Shown here piece after piece: positions 1-8,638 of a stretch of DNA of 64,000 nt. Every line of letters starts with the position of its first letter. The first letter of the stretch is position 1. The translations under genes were made by a program, and so were the position numbers. A model generated the notes under the pieces. It was not told where the DNA came from. It made no database searches and worked only from the letters and a program-made list of their open reading frames with translations. This DNA comes from Lentihominibacter butyricus (lineage in GTDB: Bacteria; Bacillota; Clostridia; Peptostreptococcales; Anaerovoracaceae), in the NCBI RefSeq assembly GCF_025567305.1, contig NZ_JAOQJP010000006.1, positions 62,001 through 126,000 of the forward strand. The letters are read 5' to 3'.

Positions 1-776
1 AGCGCAGCTATCGAAAGCGCGGGAACGAACAGATCCCAGAACTTTGCAAAATCTATCCCTGAGATCGACAGTCTCTCATCCAGGAACAGTGACTTGGGTA
101 TGTCCCCTACCATCGCCACATCCAGCTTGAGAAAATAATTTGCTATCAGTACGATTATGAGCGCCGCCAGCGATGACGGCATTTTGTCATTGAGTTTTTT
201 CGGCCAGATCACCATTATGATGATCACTGCCAGTCCGATGCACATAGTCGGTATATCGGGATGAAAACCCTGTGTGAAATAAGATATGAATTTCGTGATC
301 GCCAGACTTCCGTGCGACGTCACGCCGAAGAAATTATCGAGCTGTCCAAGTGCGATGATGATCGCGATGCCCGATGTGAACCCGGTTATTACCGATGACG
401 GTATGTAATATATCATCCTTCCGAGCTTCAGTATCCCGGCTAATATAAGTATGATCCCGGCAAAAAAACATGCTGTCAGTATTCCCTGCATCCCGTATTT
501 CGCTGCGAGCGTTACCAGTATCGCGGTCATTGCCCCTGTCGGTCCGGATATCTGAAACGACGCTCCCGAAAAGATGCTGATGATGATGCCTCCTATGATG
601 GCCGTTACCAGACCTGCGGCTGCGGTCGCCCCCGAGCTGACACCAAACGCCAGTGCAAGCGGCAGTGCAACGGCTGCAACGGTGATGCCTGCCATCAGGT
701 CCTTCGAAAATCGTTTGCCGTTATAGCCCTTAAACTCATTTCTGATATCGGTCACATAGTCTTTTAATAAATTCAT
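1..776 (-). CDS. SulP-family anion permease, C-terminus cut by window edge
   Basis: Translating the minus strand from the ATG at 776 gives an open frame that runs off the window start (about 258 residues seen). It begins MNLLKDYVTDIRNEF and continues into hydrophobic helices with the SulP signature region (AGITVAAVALPLALAFG, then SGPTGAMTAILVTLA). The SulP family moves sulfate, bicarbonate or dicarboxylates across the inner membrane, usually with a cytoplasmic STAS domain at the C-terminus. That part lies outside the window, so its presence cannot be judged. A GGAGG sits 5-9 bases upstream of the ATG. The substrate cannot be assigned from what is visible. It is transcribed away from the neighbouring SprT-like gene, across about 180 bp of AT-rich spacer. 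Confidence 0.85.
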   Translation of the reverse strand, partial: MNLLKDYVTDIRNEFKGYNGKRFSKDLMAGITVAAVALPLALAFGVSSGATAAAGLVTAIIGGIIISIFSGASFQISGPTGAMTAILVTLAAKYGMQGILTACFFAGIILILAGILKLGRMIYYIPSSVITGFTSGIAIIIALGQLDNFFGVTSHGSLAITKFISYFTQGFHPDIPTMCIGLAVIIIMVIWPKKLNDKMPSSLAALIIVLIANYFLKLDVAMVGDIPKSLFLDERLSISGIDFAKFWDLFVPALSIAA

Positions 777-957
777 GATTCCTCCATTTGTATTTTGTAA
801 CACTCTCTATATCCATTATATGACATATATATTATTATTCAAGGGTCTAAAGTATTACTAGTTTGCTGAGTTTAGCATTCTAACTATTCTTATCAGGAAA
901 GTATCATGTATCTATTTGGGCTGTTCTATGACTTGTTTTAAGCTGTTTTAGGTTATT

Positions 958-1701
958 TTAAGTTTTCTTCATGCAAAGATCTGCAGTTCTGCGGATCTCG
1001 AAGACCGTCAGTCTGCCGCCGCAGCGGCATCTGTAGGCTTTCGGTTTCTTTACGACAGCGCTGCAGCGCTGTCTGGGATATTCCCTGCCGCATTTCCTGC
1101 ATCTGATGATGTATTTTATTGCGCCGGTTGAAGAGCTGCCCTGCCTGCCGACAAATCCCCACACATCAACAGTATCCGACCGATCAGCGCTCCCCGACCC
1201 GCCGGCAGTTCCTTCGCTTCCGGAATATTCTCCGCTTCTGCCCTCATCAGCGATCCCCATTTCCTCATTAGATGAAGTGCGCTTTATATTATATCCATAT
1301 GCTGAATTCATCATAGCGGCATATTCTTTCCACATATTGCCATGATTATAACAGCCTTTGCAGGTATGGAGTATCTCATGAGCCAGAACTCCCCTTATTT
1401 TCTCAGGATCACAGCCCAGTATGAACTCACTTACCTCTATATGATATACTCCATTCTTCAGCCTGCAGCATCCGTATCTCTTTTTCGGACGAGAGTTTAT
1501 CTCAACCTGTTCACATATATCAGCAGGCACAGGAATATTTATATCCTGTGCCTGCTTTATCACTTCTTTAAGATTTCTATTTAATTCTGTCTGATCCATA
1601 TCGTTTATGATTTTATTCCGATCTGATCTGCTGCCATTCGCATACCGATAACTGCATCCGCACTCATATCTGCTATGTTTCATACGTTCCATATCTTTCA
1701 T
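958..1701 (-). CDS. SprT-like zinc metalloprotease with C-terminal zinc ribbon
   Basis: The 247-residue frame carries the metalloprotease motif HEILH at residues 108-112, followed by HTCKGCYNHG, as in the SprT/Spartan-like family (HExxH plus a downstream His). A C-terminal zinc-ribbon-like part has CRKCG and CRCGG pairs near residues 197-230. A glycine/serine-rich linker (about residues 150-190) separates the two. The first ~34 residues are Cys-rich and poorly conserved in character, and no strong ribosome binding site precedes the first ATG, so translation may begin at an internal Met (for example MDQTEL at residue 35). SprT-like proteins are DNA-associated proteases in some organisms; the role here is inferred from the family. 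It is the last gene of the parAB side, directly after a parS-like sequence. Confidence 0.7.
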   Translation of the reverse strand: MKDMERMKHSRYECGCSYRYANGSRSDRNKIINDMDQTELNRNLKEVIKQAQDINIPVPADICEQVEINSRPKKRYGCCRLKNGVYHIEVSEFILGCDPEKIRGVLAHEILHTCKGCYNHGNMWKEYAAMMNSAYGYNIKRTSSNEEMGIADEGRSGEYSGSEGTAGGSGSADRSDTVDVWGFVGRQGSSSTGAIKYIIRCRKCGREYPRQRCSAVVKKPKAYRCRCGGRLTVFEIRRTADLCMKKT

Positions 1702-1711
1702 ATTTTACATA

Positions 1712-1727
1712 TGTTTCACATGAAACA
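1712..1727. promoter_or_regulatory. parS-like site (one base off consensus)
   Basis: The 16-base sequence TGTTTCACATGAAACA differs from the palindromic parS core TGTTTCACGTGAAACA at a single central position. It lies in the 33-bp gap between parB and the SprT-like gene. It could be a weaker ParB loading site; binding is inferred. Confidence 0.6.
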
Positions 1728-1734
1728 ATCTCTT

Positions 1735-2676
1735 CTAACTGAGTGTCTTCAACAGTTCTATCAGTCTTTCAAGATCTTCTCTGCTGTAAAATTCTATCTC
1801 TATTTTGCCTTTTTTGCCCTTCTGATTGAGGTTTACTTTTGTTCCCAGAACTTCTTTCAGGTCTTCCTCAACACGAATGACATCTGCATTCTTTGACTTT
1901 ACACGCGGCTTTGGTTTCGCAGAATCCTTGTTCTGCTTTGCCAGCTTCTCTATCTCTCTGACGGAAAGTCCCTGCTTTACTGCAATATCTGCGAGCGCTA
2001 TCTGATGCGCTTCATCCGCTATAGCAGCAAGTGCTCTCGCATGCCCCGACGAAAGATCACCGTTTATCACATACTGCTTCACCTTGTCTGCTATCTTCAG
2101 AAGCCTCAGGCTGTTCGCTATATACGGCCTGCTCTTGCCAAGGCTCTTTGACACCTGCTCCTGAGTGAGACCATAAGTCTCCATCATCTGGCTTATACCC
2201 TCTGCCTCTTCTATCGGATTGAGATCCTCACGCTGCATGTTTTCGATGATAGCCAGAAGCATGTTTTCCTCATCAGTAAGCTCTCTGATGATGCACGGCA
2301 GCTCCTTTATGCCTATCAGTCTGGCAGCTCTCCATCTTCTCTCACCTGCCACTATCTCATAGCCTTTGCTTACCTTTCTCAGTACGACAGGCTGTATGAG
2401 ACCGTGCTCTTCTATCGAAGATGCCAGTTCCTGCAGCTTCTCTTCATCAAATATCTTTCTCGGCTGGGTTGAATTCGGTTTGATATCATTTATATCTATA
2501 TACGCTATACCGCCTGATGATACTTCTTTGTCTTCGACCTTTGCTTCTGCTTCCTCTGCCTTAACCTGATTCTCTTCTTCCTTTTTATCTGTTTTAGCTC
2601 TCAAGGTCACTTCTGCATCGCCGAAAAGTGCATCAAGGCCCTTTCCCAGACCTCGCTGTTTTTTCGGTGCCGCCAT
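1735..2676 (-). CDS. parB: Chromosome partitioning protein ParB (Spo0J)
   Basis: This is a 313-residue ParB-family CTP-dependent clamp that binds parS and spreads on origin-proximal DNA to load SMC and act with ParA. The N-terminus reads RGLGKGLDALF, typical of chromosomal ParB (ParA-interacting patch). The CTP-binding/ParB core follows (INDIKPNSTQPRK, then GERRWRAARL near residue 115 and ENMQREDLNPIEEAEG). Next is the helix-turn-helix (TQEQVSKSLGKSRPYIANSL) and a C-terminal dimerisation segment. The start ATG directly abuts the parA stop codon, so the two genes are translationally coupled. A perfect parS lies 0.9 kb upstream and a near-match just downstream. Length and order of motifs fit the family fully. 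Confidence 0.97.
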   Translation of the reverse strand: MAAPKKQRGLGKGLDALFGDAEVTLRAKTDKKEEENQVKAEEAEAKVEDKEVSSGGIAYIDINDIKPNSTQPRKIFDEEKLQELASSIEEHGLIQPVVLRKVSKGYEIVAGERRWRAARLIGIKELPCIIRELTDEENMLLAIIENMQREDLNPIEEAEGISQMMETYGLTQEQVSKSLGKSRPYIANSLRLLKIADKVKQYVINGDLSSGHARALAAIADEAHQIALADIAVKQGLSVREIEKLAKQNKDSAKPKPRVKSKNADVIRVEEDLKEVLGTKVNLNQKGKKGKIEIEFYSREDLERLIELLKTLS

Positions 2677-3450
2677 CTATTCTTCCTCCTCGCCGCTCAA
2701 AAATTCGTCTGCAAATTCCATATATGCTATCGCACCTGATGATTTAGGATCATACTGTATTACAGGCATACCATAGCTCGGCGCTTCTGCCAGCCTTACG
2801 TTTCTAGGTATCACTGTAGTATATACCTTTTCTCTGAAGTATTTCTTGACCTCTTCAACCACCTGCACCGAAAGATTCGTACGTCCGTCAAACATGCTCA
2901 GGATAACTCCCTGGATCTCGAGCTCAGGATTCATATTCCTCTTTACGATATCGATAGTGCTCATCAGCTGACTGACTCCTTCGAGTGCATAGAATTCGCA
3001 CTGGATCGGTATCAGCACTGAATCGACTGCTGTAAGCGAATTTATCGTCAGTATTCCGAGCGAAGGCGGACAGTCTATAAATATGTAATCATATTTAGGC
3101 TTCAATATATCTATTGCCCTTTTCAGTCTCTTTTCGCGACCTGCCAGCTCTATAAGCTCGACTTCAGCGCCCGCCAGCTGCACACTTGCAGGCATTATGT
3201 CGAGATTTTCGATCCCTGTCGGCAGTATAGCCTCCTCAGGATGGTATTTATCTTCGATAAGAATCTCATGGGTAGTGATTTCAAGGTCTTTTTTTGAAAT
3301 TCCCACTCCACTTGTCGTATTTCCCTGCGGATCTATGTCCAGTATGAGAACACGTTTTCCCTTTATAGCCAGGCATGCTGCCAGATTTATATTGGTAGTA
3401 GTCTTTCCGACTCCTCCTTTTTGATTAAATATAGCTATAGCTTTACCCAA
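2677..3450 (-). CDS. parA: Chromosome partitioning ATPase ParA (Soj)
   Basis: This 257-residue ParA/MinD-type ATPase carries the deviant Walker A KGGVGKTTTNINLA at residues 11-24, a Walker A' region with DIDPQGN, and DCPPSLG. It is the partner of the downstream ParB and, by analogy with Soj, may also influence DnaA activity at the origin. The start codon is TTG at 3448-3450, chosen because AAGGAGG lies 7 bases upstream and the next residues (GKAIAIFNQKGGVGKTT) match the family N-terminus exactly. The spacer upstream contains the perfect parS site and a terminator that separates this pair from noc. Confidence 0.97.
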   Translation of the reverse strand: MGKAIAIFNQKGGVGKTTTNINLAACLAIKGKRVLILDIDPQGNTTSGVGISKKDLEITTHEILIEDKYHPEEAILPTGIENLDIMPASVQLAGAEVELIELAGREKRLKRAIDILKPKYDYIFIDCPPSLGILTINSLTAVDSVLIPIQCEFYALEGVSQLMSTIDIVKRNMNPELEIQGVILSMFDGRTNLSVQVVEEVKKYFREKVYTTVIPRNVRLAEAPSYGMPVIQYDPKSSGAIAYMEFADEFLSGEEEE

Positions 3451-3549
3451 TTTATTCCTCCTTGATACATTCTGTATATCTGCTTTACATATTATATAAC
3501 ATAGATTTTGTTTTTACTATAACTTTTGAATTTCTTCACACAAAAAAAA

Positions 3550-3565
3550 TGTTTCACGTGAAACA
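3550..3565. promoter_or_regulatory. parS centromere site (perfect match)
   Basis: TGTTTCACGTGAAACA is identical to the canonical bacterial parS palindrome. It lies in the noc-parA intergenic region about 9 kb from oriC, where parS sites are normally found. ParB encoded 0.9 kb away is the expected ligand. Confidence 0.95.
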
Positions 3566-3575
3566 TCTTTTGTTT

Positions 3576-3621
3576 AGAAAAATCTGCACGCTGCACTTAT
3601 CGATACAGCGACAGATTTTCC
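3576..3621 (-). terminator. Probable rho-independent terminator after noc
   Basis: On the minus strand AAAATCTG pairs with CAGATTTT, with an inner TCGCTG/CAGCG helix, followed by five T and an AT-rich stretch. It lies just downstream of noc and would separate noc transcription from parA. Confidence 0.55.
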
Positions 3622-3674
3622 AAAGTTGCGTAAATATTATTGATCAATATTTACAATATAACATAAAGGAGGTA

Positions 3675-4472
3675 TTATCCGACCATTCCCTGTATTTCTT
3701 TTGGTATCATTATCGTTATCCGCAGGTCGTTTCCCATGTCTTCCTGCACGAATGTCGCGCCCTTTTCATTAAGCTCCATATCATTGAATGCCCTTTTCAG
3801 CGTATTGATGTAAAGCTTGTAGCTGATGTGACATATCTTGTTTCGCTCGCGCTCCTGGCTTTCCTGCTGCGCTATGTAATCATCTACCAGTTTTTCAGTC
3901 TGTTTGACATTGAACCCGTGCTTCAGCACCTTTCCTATCACCACTCTCCTCATCTGATCATCTTCGATCTTGAGCAAAGCTCGGGCGTGCCGTTCCGTCA
4001 GCTTGTTTTCAACGAGTATATCCTGTATATCCTTCGGCAGCGACAGCAGCCGTATCTTATTAGATATAGTAGACTGGTTTTTGCCGAGTTTTTCGGAAAG
4101 CGCAAGCTGGCTCATCCCATATTTTTCCATGATATTCCTGTACGCTTTCGCTTCTTCTATGTATCCCAGATTTTCACGCTGTATGTTCTCGACAAGTGCT
4201 ATGAGGCTGACCTCTTCATCGCTTGCATCCTTTATAACAGCCGGTACTCTGTCAAGTCCGGCCATCATTGCCGCTCTCAGCCTTCGTTCCCCTGCTATCA
4301 GCAGATAATCTCCGTTGACTTCTCTCTTTAATATCAAAGGCTGCAGAACTCCGAATTCCTTTATCGAATCCCTCAGTTCTATCAGCTGTTCTTCAGCAAA
4401 ATTCTTTCGAGGCTGCTCCGAATTCGCTTTTATGAGTTCAACCGGTACTTCCATCGTCTTTTTTATAAACAT
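3675..4472 (-). CDS. noc: Nucleoid occlusion protein Noc (ParB paralogue)
   Basis: This 265-residue ParB-family protein sits upstream of parAB, as in Bacillus. The motifs are SEQPRKNF, GERRLRAAMMAGL, ENIQRENLGYIEEA, a helix-turn-helix (MSQLALSEKLGKNQSTISNK) and the TERHARALLKI segment characteristic of Noc. It lacks the ParB N-terminal extension; instead a short MFIKKTMEVPVEL leader precedes the core, where Noc carries a membrane-binding amphipathic segment. Noc binds its own DNA sites and prevents Z-ring assembly over the nucleoid. A strong GGAGGGGGG ribosome binding site precedes the ATG. No canonical Noc binding site was noticed in this window. A second ParB-like function is possible but less likely. 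Confidence 0.88.
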   Translation of the reverse strand: MFIKKTMEVPVELIKANSEQPRKNFAEEQLIELRDSIKEFGVLQPLILKREVNGDYLLIAGERRLRAAMMAGLDRVPAVIKDASDEEVSLIALVENIQRENLGYIEEAKAYRNIMEKYGMSQLALSEKLGKNQSTISNKIRLLSLPKDIQDILVENKLTERHARALLKIEDDQMRRVVIGKVLKHGFNVKQTEKLVDDYIAQQESQERERNKICHISYKLYINTLKRAFNDMELNEKGATFVQEDMGNDLRITIMIPKEIQGMVG

Positions 4473-4535
4473 ATCTCTGCCCCCCTCCTGTAACTATGGT
4501 AACAGCTTGTCCGGGCAGGTAAAAGCGTTTTCGTA

Positions 4536-4576
4536 AAACAAAAAGAGCCGATATATGCTATTTGATCGGCTCTTTT
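4536..4576 (-). terminator. Rho-independent terminator overlapping the end of rsmG
   Basis: On the minus strand AAAAGAGCCGAT pairs with ATCGGCTCTTTT across a 12-base loop, followed by TTTTTGTTTT. The 5' arm includes the last codons of rsmG. It would end the mnmE-mnmG-rsmG transcript before noc. Confidence 0.8.
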
Positions 4577-5286
4577 GACGGAGTACCCGCTTTTCGCGGA
4601 AATTTCGACATCGTATTTTTTTCTTTTGAAATAACTATTATCCTGTGATCAAAATCAAGCCCGTCTGCAGACGGCGACTCTATGCGATCGACTCGGCCGC
4701 CCAGCAGCCTGACTGCATTCTCTGCTTCTGCCAGCTCTCTGTCACAGTCAGGGCCCTTGTATGCCATGAAGCATCCCCCGACCTTTACGAAAGGAAGACA
4801 GTATTCCGACAGAGTACTCATGTTGGCCACTGCCCTGGAAACACACAGATCGAACGATTCACGCATATCTTTCCTCCTCGCAAGCTCCTCTGCCCTTCCG
4901 TGAACAGCCCTGACATTCGCTATCCCGAGCTTTGCACAAAGATCATTTATTATCCTGATGCGCTTGTTCAGCGAATCGATGAGCACGAACTCCTTCTCCG
5001 GAAAAACGATCGCCAGCGGCACACCCGGAAATCCGCCGCCGGTCCCCACATCTATGACAGACTGCGCACTCCGAAACTCATGGTAACCCGCACACAAAAG
5101 CGAATCTGCATAATGCTTCCTGATAAATTCCGTCCTGTCAGTTATAGCCGTCAGGTTTATATGCTGATTCAGCTCCAGTATCCCGTCCATATATCCCTCG
5201 AGCCTCTGCACGCGCTGTGCGATCCCGGTCTCGTCAATACCGGTGATCAGTGTGTCGAATATGTCTCTGATTTCATTAATGCTCAT
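4558..5286 (-). CDS. rsmG: 16S rRNA (guanine527-N7)-methyltransferase RsmG
   Basis: The 242-residue RsmG/GidB protein uses S-adenosylmethionine to methylate G527 of 16S rRNA (loss gives low-level streptomycin resistance in other bacteria). Visible motifs are LNQHINLTAITDRTEF near residue 38, HYADSLL, the SAM-binding loop IDVGTGGGFPGVPLAI near residue 78, DSLNKRI, and the conserved SRAVANMSTLSEYCLP segment. The start overlaps the end of mnmG by 11 bases, which indicates translational coupling. A short basic tail (FPRKAGTPSKEPIK) extends past the usual C-terminus, and the terminator stem is built from its last codons. Confidence 0.95.
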   Translation of the reverse strand: MSINEIRDIFDTLITGIDETGIAQRVQRLEGYMDGILELNQHINLTAITDRTEFIRKHYADSLLCAGYHEFRSAQSVIDVGTGGGFPGVPLAIVFPEKEFVLIDSLNKRIRIINDLCAKLGIANVRAVHGRAEELARRKDMRESFDLCVSRAVANMSTLSEYCLPFVKVGGCFMAYKGPDCDRELAEAENAVRLLGGRVDRIESPSADGLDFDHRIIVISKEKNTMSKFPRKAGTPSKEPIK

Positions 5287-7168
5287 TTTTACCGTTTTTC
5301 CTTCTCATCTTTTCCATGTAAATAAGCAGCACATTTATATCTGCTGGCGACACTCCGGATATCCTGGATGCCTGCCCCACCGACAGCGGCCTGAAGTCGT
5401 TCAGCTTCTGGCGCGCTTCGATCCTCAGTCCGTCTATCTGATCATAGTCTATATCCGCAGGCAGCTTCTTGTTTTCAAGTCGCTTGAACTTCTCGATACG
5501 CTGCTGCTGCTTCTGGATGTAACCCTCATACTTTATCTGCACTTCCATCATGTTTTTCTGGTGACTGGAAAGCACAGGCCTTTCGTCATCTATCACAGCA
5601 GTTTCATCATACTTTATCTCAGGTCTTCGCAAAAGCTCAAACAGCGACACGGCACTCTTCAGCGGAGTGCTTCCCTTGCTCTCGAGAAAATCGTTCGCAT
5701 CCTCCGGCTTGACTGTCTTTTTTCTGAGTCGCTCAGTCTCCTGCTCGACGATTTCTTTTTTATGTAAAAACTTATCATATCTGTCTTTTTTTACTAATCC
5801 AACCCCGTATCCGCGGTCTGTCAAACGCAAATCTGCGTTGTCTTGCCTCAGAACCAGCCTATATTCCGCTCTGCTGGTCATAATTCTGTAAGGTTCATTA
5901 GTACCTTTAGTCACGAGATCGTCGATGAGAACGCCAATATAAGCCTCGCTTCTGTCGAGCACGAACGGATTTTTTTCCTTTATTTTACAAGCAGCGTTGA
6001 TTCCCGCCATCAGCCCCTGTGCAGCAGCCTCCTCATAGCCGGAGCTTCCGTTGAACTGTCCTGCACAGAACAGATTTTCGATATGCTTATTCTCAAGCGA
6101 GACCTTCAGATCGAGCGGATCTATGCAGTCATACTCGATAGCATACGCAGGTCTGACGATTTCCAGATTCTCAAGTCCCGGTATCGTTTTGTAAAACTGC
6201 AGCTGTACATCTTCCGGAAGACTCGATGACATTCCCTGGATATACATTTCTTCAGTATACAGACCTTCAGGCTCGATGAAAAGCTGGTGCCTTTCCTTGT
6301 CAGAAAATCTGTTTACCTTGTCTTCTATCGAAGGGCAGTATCTTGGACCGACTCCCTCTATCTGTCCGCCGAACAGCGCCGACCTGTGAAAATTGGCTCT
6401 GATCACATCGTGCGTCTGCTGATTCGTGTACGTGAGCCAGCAGTTGACCTGATCCTTCTGCAGATCGTCATTCATGAATGAAAACGGCACTATCTTCTCA
6501 TCGCCGTACTGCGGCGTCATCTTGTCGAAGTCCAGACTCTTTGCAAGAGCTCTGGCAGGCGTGCCCGTCTTGAATCTTCTCATCGGCAGCCCATATTCTC
6601 TGAGCCTTGCAGCCAGCTCCATCGATGGTGCCAGACCATTAGGCCCGCTGTTATATGCACTGTCTCCTATGAATATCTTTCCGGCAAGGAAAGTTCCCGT
6701 AGCGAGGATGACAGCTTTCGCCCTGTAGCACGAACCTGTTTTCAGCACGACTCCGCACGCCTTTCCATCCTCGACGATCAGATCGATGACCTCACCCTGC
6801 TTGAGATGAAGGTTTTCTTCCTTCTCTATAGTCTTCTTCATCTCGATATGATACTCGTTCTTATCTGCCTGAGCCCTCAGCGAATGCACCGCCGGACCCT
6901 TTGCAGTATTGAGCATCCTGCTCTGTATGAAAGTCTTATCGATATTTATTCCCATCTCGCCGCCGAGCGCGTCGATCTCCCTCACCAGGTGACCCTTGCC
7001 CGTGCCGCCTATCGACGGATTGCACGCCATCATAGCAACAGCCTCCAGGTTTATGGAAAGCATCAGCGTTTTCTGCCCCATCCTGGCAGCAGCAAGCCCG
7101 GCTTCACAGCCTGCATGGCCTGCGCCGACAACGATCACATCATAAGTTCCCATCAAAAATTTTTCCAT
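5276..7168 (-). CDS. mnmG: tRNA uridine-5-carboxymethylaminomethyl enzyme MnmG (GidA)
   Basis: This is a full-length (630-residue) FAD-dependent subunit that works with MnmE to modify U34 of certain tRNAs (cmnm5U). The N-terminal dinucleotide-binding motif is VGAGHAGCEAGLAAARMG, followed by MACNPSIGGTGKGHLVREID (family signature) and SGPNGLAP. The second signature GSSGYEEAAAQGLMAGINAA is near residue 370. The C-terminal part contains RYDKFLHKK and the conserved SRISGVSPADINVLLIYME. Translation may start at the first ATG or at Met6 (MGTYDVIVVGAG). The operon order mnmE-mnmG-rsmG is conserved in Firmicutes. Confidence 0.97.
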   Translation of the reverse strand: MEKFLMGTYDVIVVGAGHAGCEAGLAAARMGQKTLMLSINLEAVAMMACNPSIGGTGKGHLVREIDALGGEMGINIDKTFIQSRMLNTAKGPAVHSLRAQADKNEYHIEMKKTIEKEENLHLKQGEVIDLIVEDGKACGVVLKTGSCYRAKAVILATGTFLAGKIFIGDSAYNSGPNGLAPSMELAARLREYGLPMRRFKTGTPARALAKSLDFDKMTPQYGDEKIVPFSFMNDDLQKDQVNCWLTYTNQQTHDVIRANFHRSALFGGQIEGVGPRYCPSIEDKVNRFSDKERHQLFIEPEGLYTEEMYIQGMSSSLPEDVQLQFYKTIPGLENLEIVRPAYAIEYDCIDPLDLKVSLENKHIENLFCAGQFNGSSGYEEAAAQGLMAGINAACKIKEKNPFVLDRSEAYIGVLIDDLVTKGTNEPYRIMTSRAEYRLVLRQDNADLRLTDRGYGVGLVKKDRYDKFLHKKEIVEQETERLRKKTVKPEDANDFLESKGSTPLKSAVSLFELLRRPEIKYDETAVIDDERPVLSSHQKNMMEVQIKYEGYIQKQQQRIEKFKRLENKKLPADIDYDQIDGLRIEARQKLNDFRPLSVGQASRISGVSPADINVLLIYMEKMRRKNGKNEH

Positions 7169-7209
7169 TATCTAATATATGCCTCCATATTTTTATAATA
7201 AAACCTGCA

Positions 7210-8586
7210 CTACTTTCCAAGACAGAACCTGGCAAAAACTTCATTGATTATATCGTCCGATACGGTTTCGCCTGTTATTTCACCGAGCAGATCATATGCA
7301 TTCCTGACATCCACTTCTATAAAGTCGAGTGCTTCTCTCGCAAGCGTCATCTCCATGGCGTCGCGAAGAGAATCTCTGCTCTGCTTCAGCAGCTCTATAT
7401 GTCTCACGTTGTTTACCATAGTGCTGTCATGCTGCGACAGCTCTCCGCCGTAAACGAGTTCTTCTATATGATTCTCTATTTCCTCTATACCTTCATTGTT
7501 TATGAGCGATGTCTCTATTATCACCGGATCATTGACAAGCTCTCTGACGTCATCGTTCGTGAAGCCTCTCTCTAGATCGTTTTTATTTATCAAAACTACT
7601 GAATCCCTGCCGTCAAGATATGAAGCGATCTCTCTGTCTTCATCAGAAATAGCGCTGCTGCCGTCCATTATGAATATTATAAAGTCAGCTTCATTGAATG
7701 CCGCCTTCGAACGCTCGATACCCAGTCTCTCCACTTCATCCGACGTCTCTCTGATACCTGCGGTGTCTACAAGGTATACTGGTATGTTCCTGATGCTTAT
7801 CGCTTCTTCGATAGTGTCTCTTGTAGTTCCGGGTATCTCTGTAACTATCGCACGTGTTTCTCTGAGAAGAGAATTCATCAGAGAGGACTTGCCAACGTTC
7901 GGTTTTCCTACGATAGCTACTCTTATTCCCTCTCTTATCATGCGTCCGGTATCGGCTGTAGACAGCAGTTTTTCAATCATTTCGCCTATAAGCAATATAT
8001 TTTCTTCTATCTTGTCATAGGTCAGCTCTTCGATATCCTCATCCGGATAATCTATGTTGACAGTTATATCGACCAGCAGATCCAGCAGCTTCTGACGTAT
8101 CTCAGTAACTCTGAGTGAAAGCGCTCCCTCAAGCTGCGACATAGCTACATCGAAACTCCTGTCGGTTTTTGCTTTTATGATATCGATGACGGCTTCGGCC
8201 TGTGAAAGATCCAGGCGTCCGTTCAAAAAAGCGCGCTTTGTGAATTCCCCGGGCTCCGCGAGGCGTGCACCTTTGCGAAGAACAAGCGCAAGCGTTTTCC
8301 TGAGCGAGACCATGCTCCCGTGGCAGTTTATCTCTACAACGTCCTCCGCTGTATATGTCTTCGGACCCTTCATGTAAACAGCGAGAACCTCATCGATGAT
8401 CTGCTCGTTTTCTCTGTCTACTATCCGTCCGTAAGTCATACGGCGGTTGACGATCTGAGAAGTCTCGCCTGCAAATTCAAAAACTTCTTCGAGGATGCTC
8501 AGCGCCTTTTCACCGCTTATCCTTATTATGCCTATTCCGCCTTCTCCGTACGCAGTCGCTACTGCAGCAATAGTATCTTCCATCAT
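7210..8586 (-). CDS. mnmE: tRNA modification GTPase MnmE (TrmE)
   Basis: The 458-residue protein has an N-terminal tetrahydrofolate-binding domain (DTIAAVATAYGEGGIGIIRISG), a helical domain, and an inserted G domain. G1 is GKPNVGKSS near residue 228, G2 is TTRDTIEE, G3 is DTAGI, and G4 is NKND. It ends with the family C-terminus FARFCLGK, whose Cys takes part in the modification reaction. MnmE forms a heterotetramer with MnmG, encoded immediately downstream. The ATG-ATG start follows GGAGAAA. Confidence 0.97.
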   Translation of the reverse strand: MMEDTIAAVATAYGEGGIGIIRISGEKALSILEEVFEFAGETSQIVNRRMTYGRIVDRENEQIIDEVLAVYMKGPKTYTAEDVVEINCHGSMVSLRKTLALVLRKGARLAEPGEFTKRAFLNGRLDLSQAEAVIDIIKAKTDRSFDVAMSQLEGALSLRVTEIRQKLLDLLVDITVNIDYPDEDIEELTYDKIEENILLIGEMIEKLLSTADTGRMIREGIRVAIVGKPNVGKSSLMNSLLRETRAIVTEIPGTTRDTIEEAISIRNIPVYLVDTAGIRETSDEVERLGIERSKAAFNEADFIIFIMDGSSAISDEDREIASYLDGRDSVVLINKNDLERGFTNDDVRELVNDPVIIETSLINNEGIEEIENHIEELVYGGELSQHDSTMVNNVRHIELLKQSRDSLRDAMEMTLAREALDFIEVDVRNAYDLLGEITGETVSDDIINEVFARFCLGK

Positions 8587-8604
8587 TTTCTCCGTAAAAT
8601 CACA

Positions 8605-8631
8605 AGAGTCCGCAAAAAAATTGCGGACTCT
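8605..8631. terminator. Perfect 11-bp hairpin between jag and mnmE
   Basis: AGAGTCCGCAA pairs with TTGCGGACTCT over a five-base loop in the 52-bp gap. On the minus strand the T run is weak (TTGTGATTTT), so it may attenuate rather than fully end transcription from jag into mnmE. Confidence 0.5.
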
Positions 8632-8638
8632 CTTTTAG

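Noticed and set aside
3462..4331. 289-codon open frame antisense to noc
   Set aside because: It overlaps the whole noc gene on the other strand and reads as low-complexity hydrophobic protein without family resemblance.
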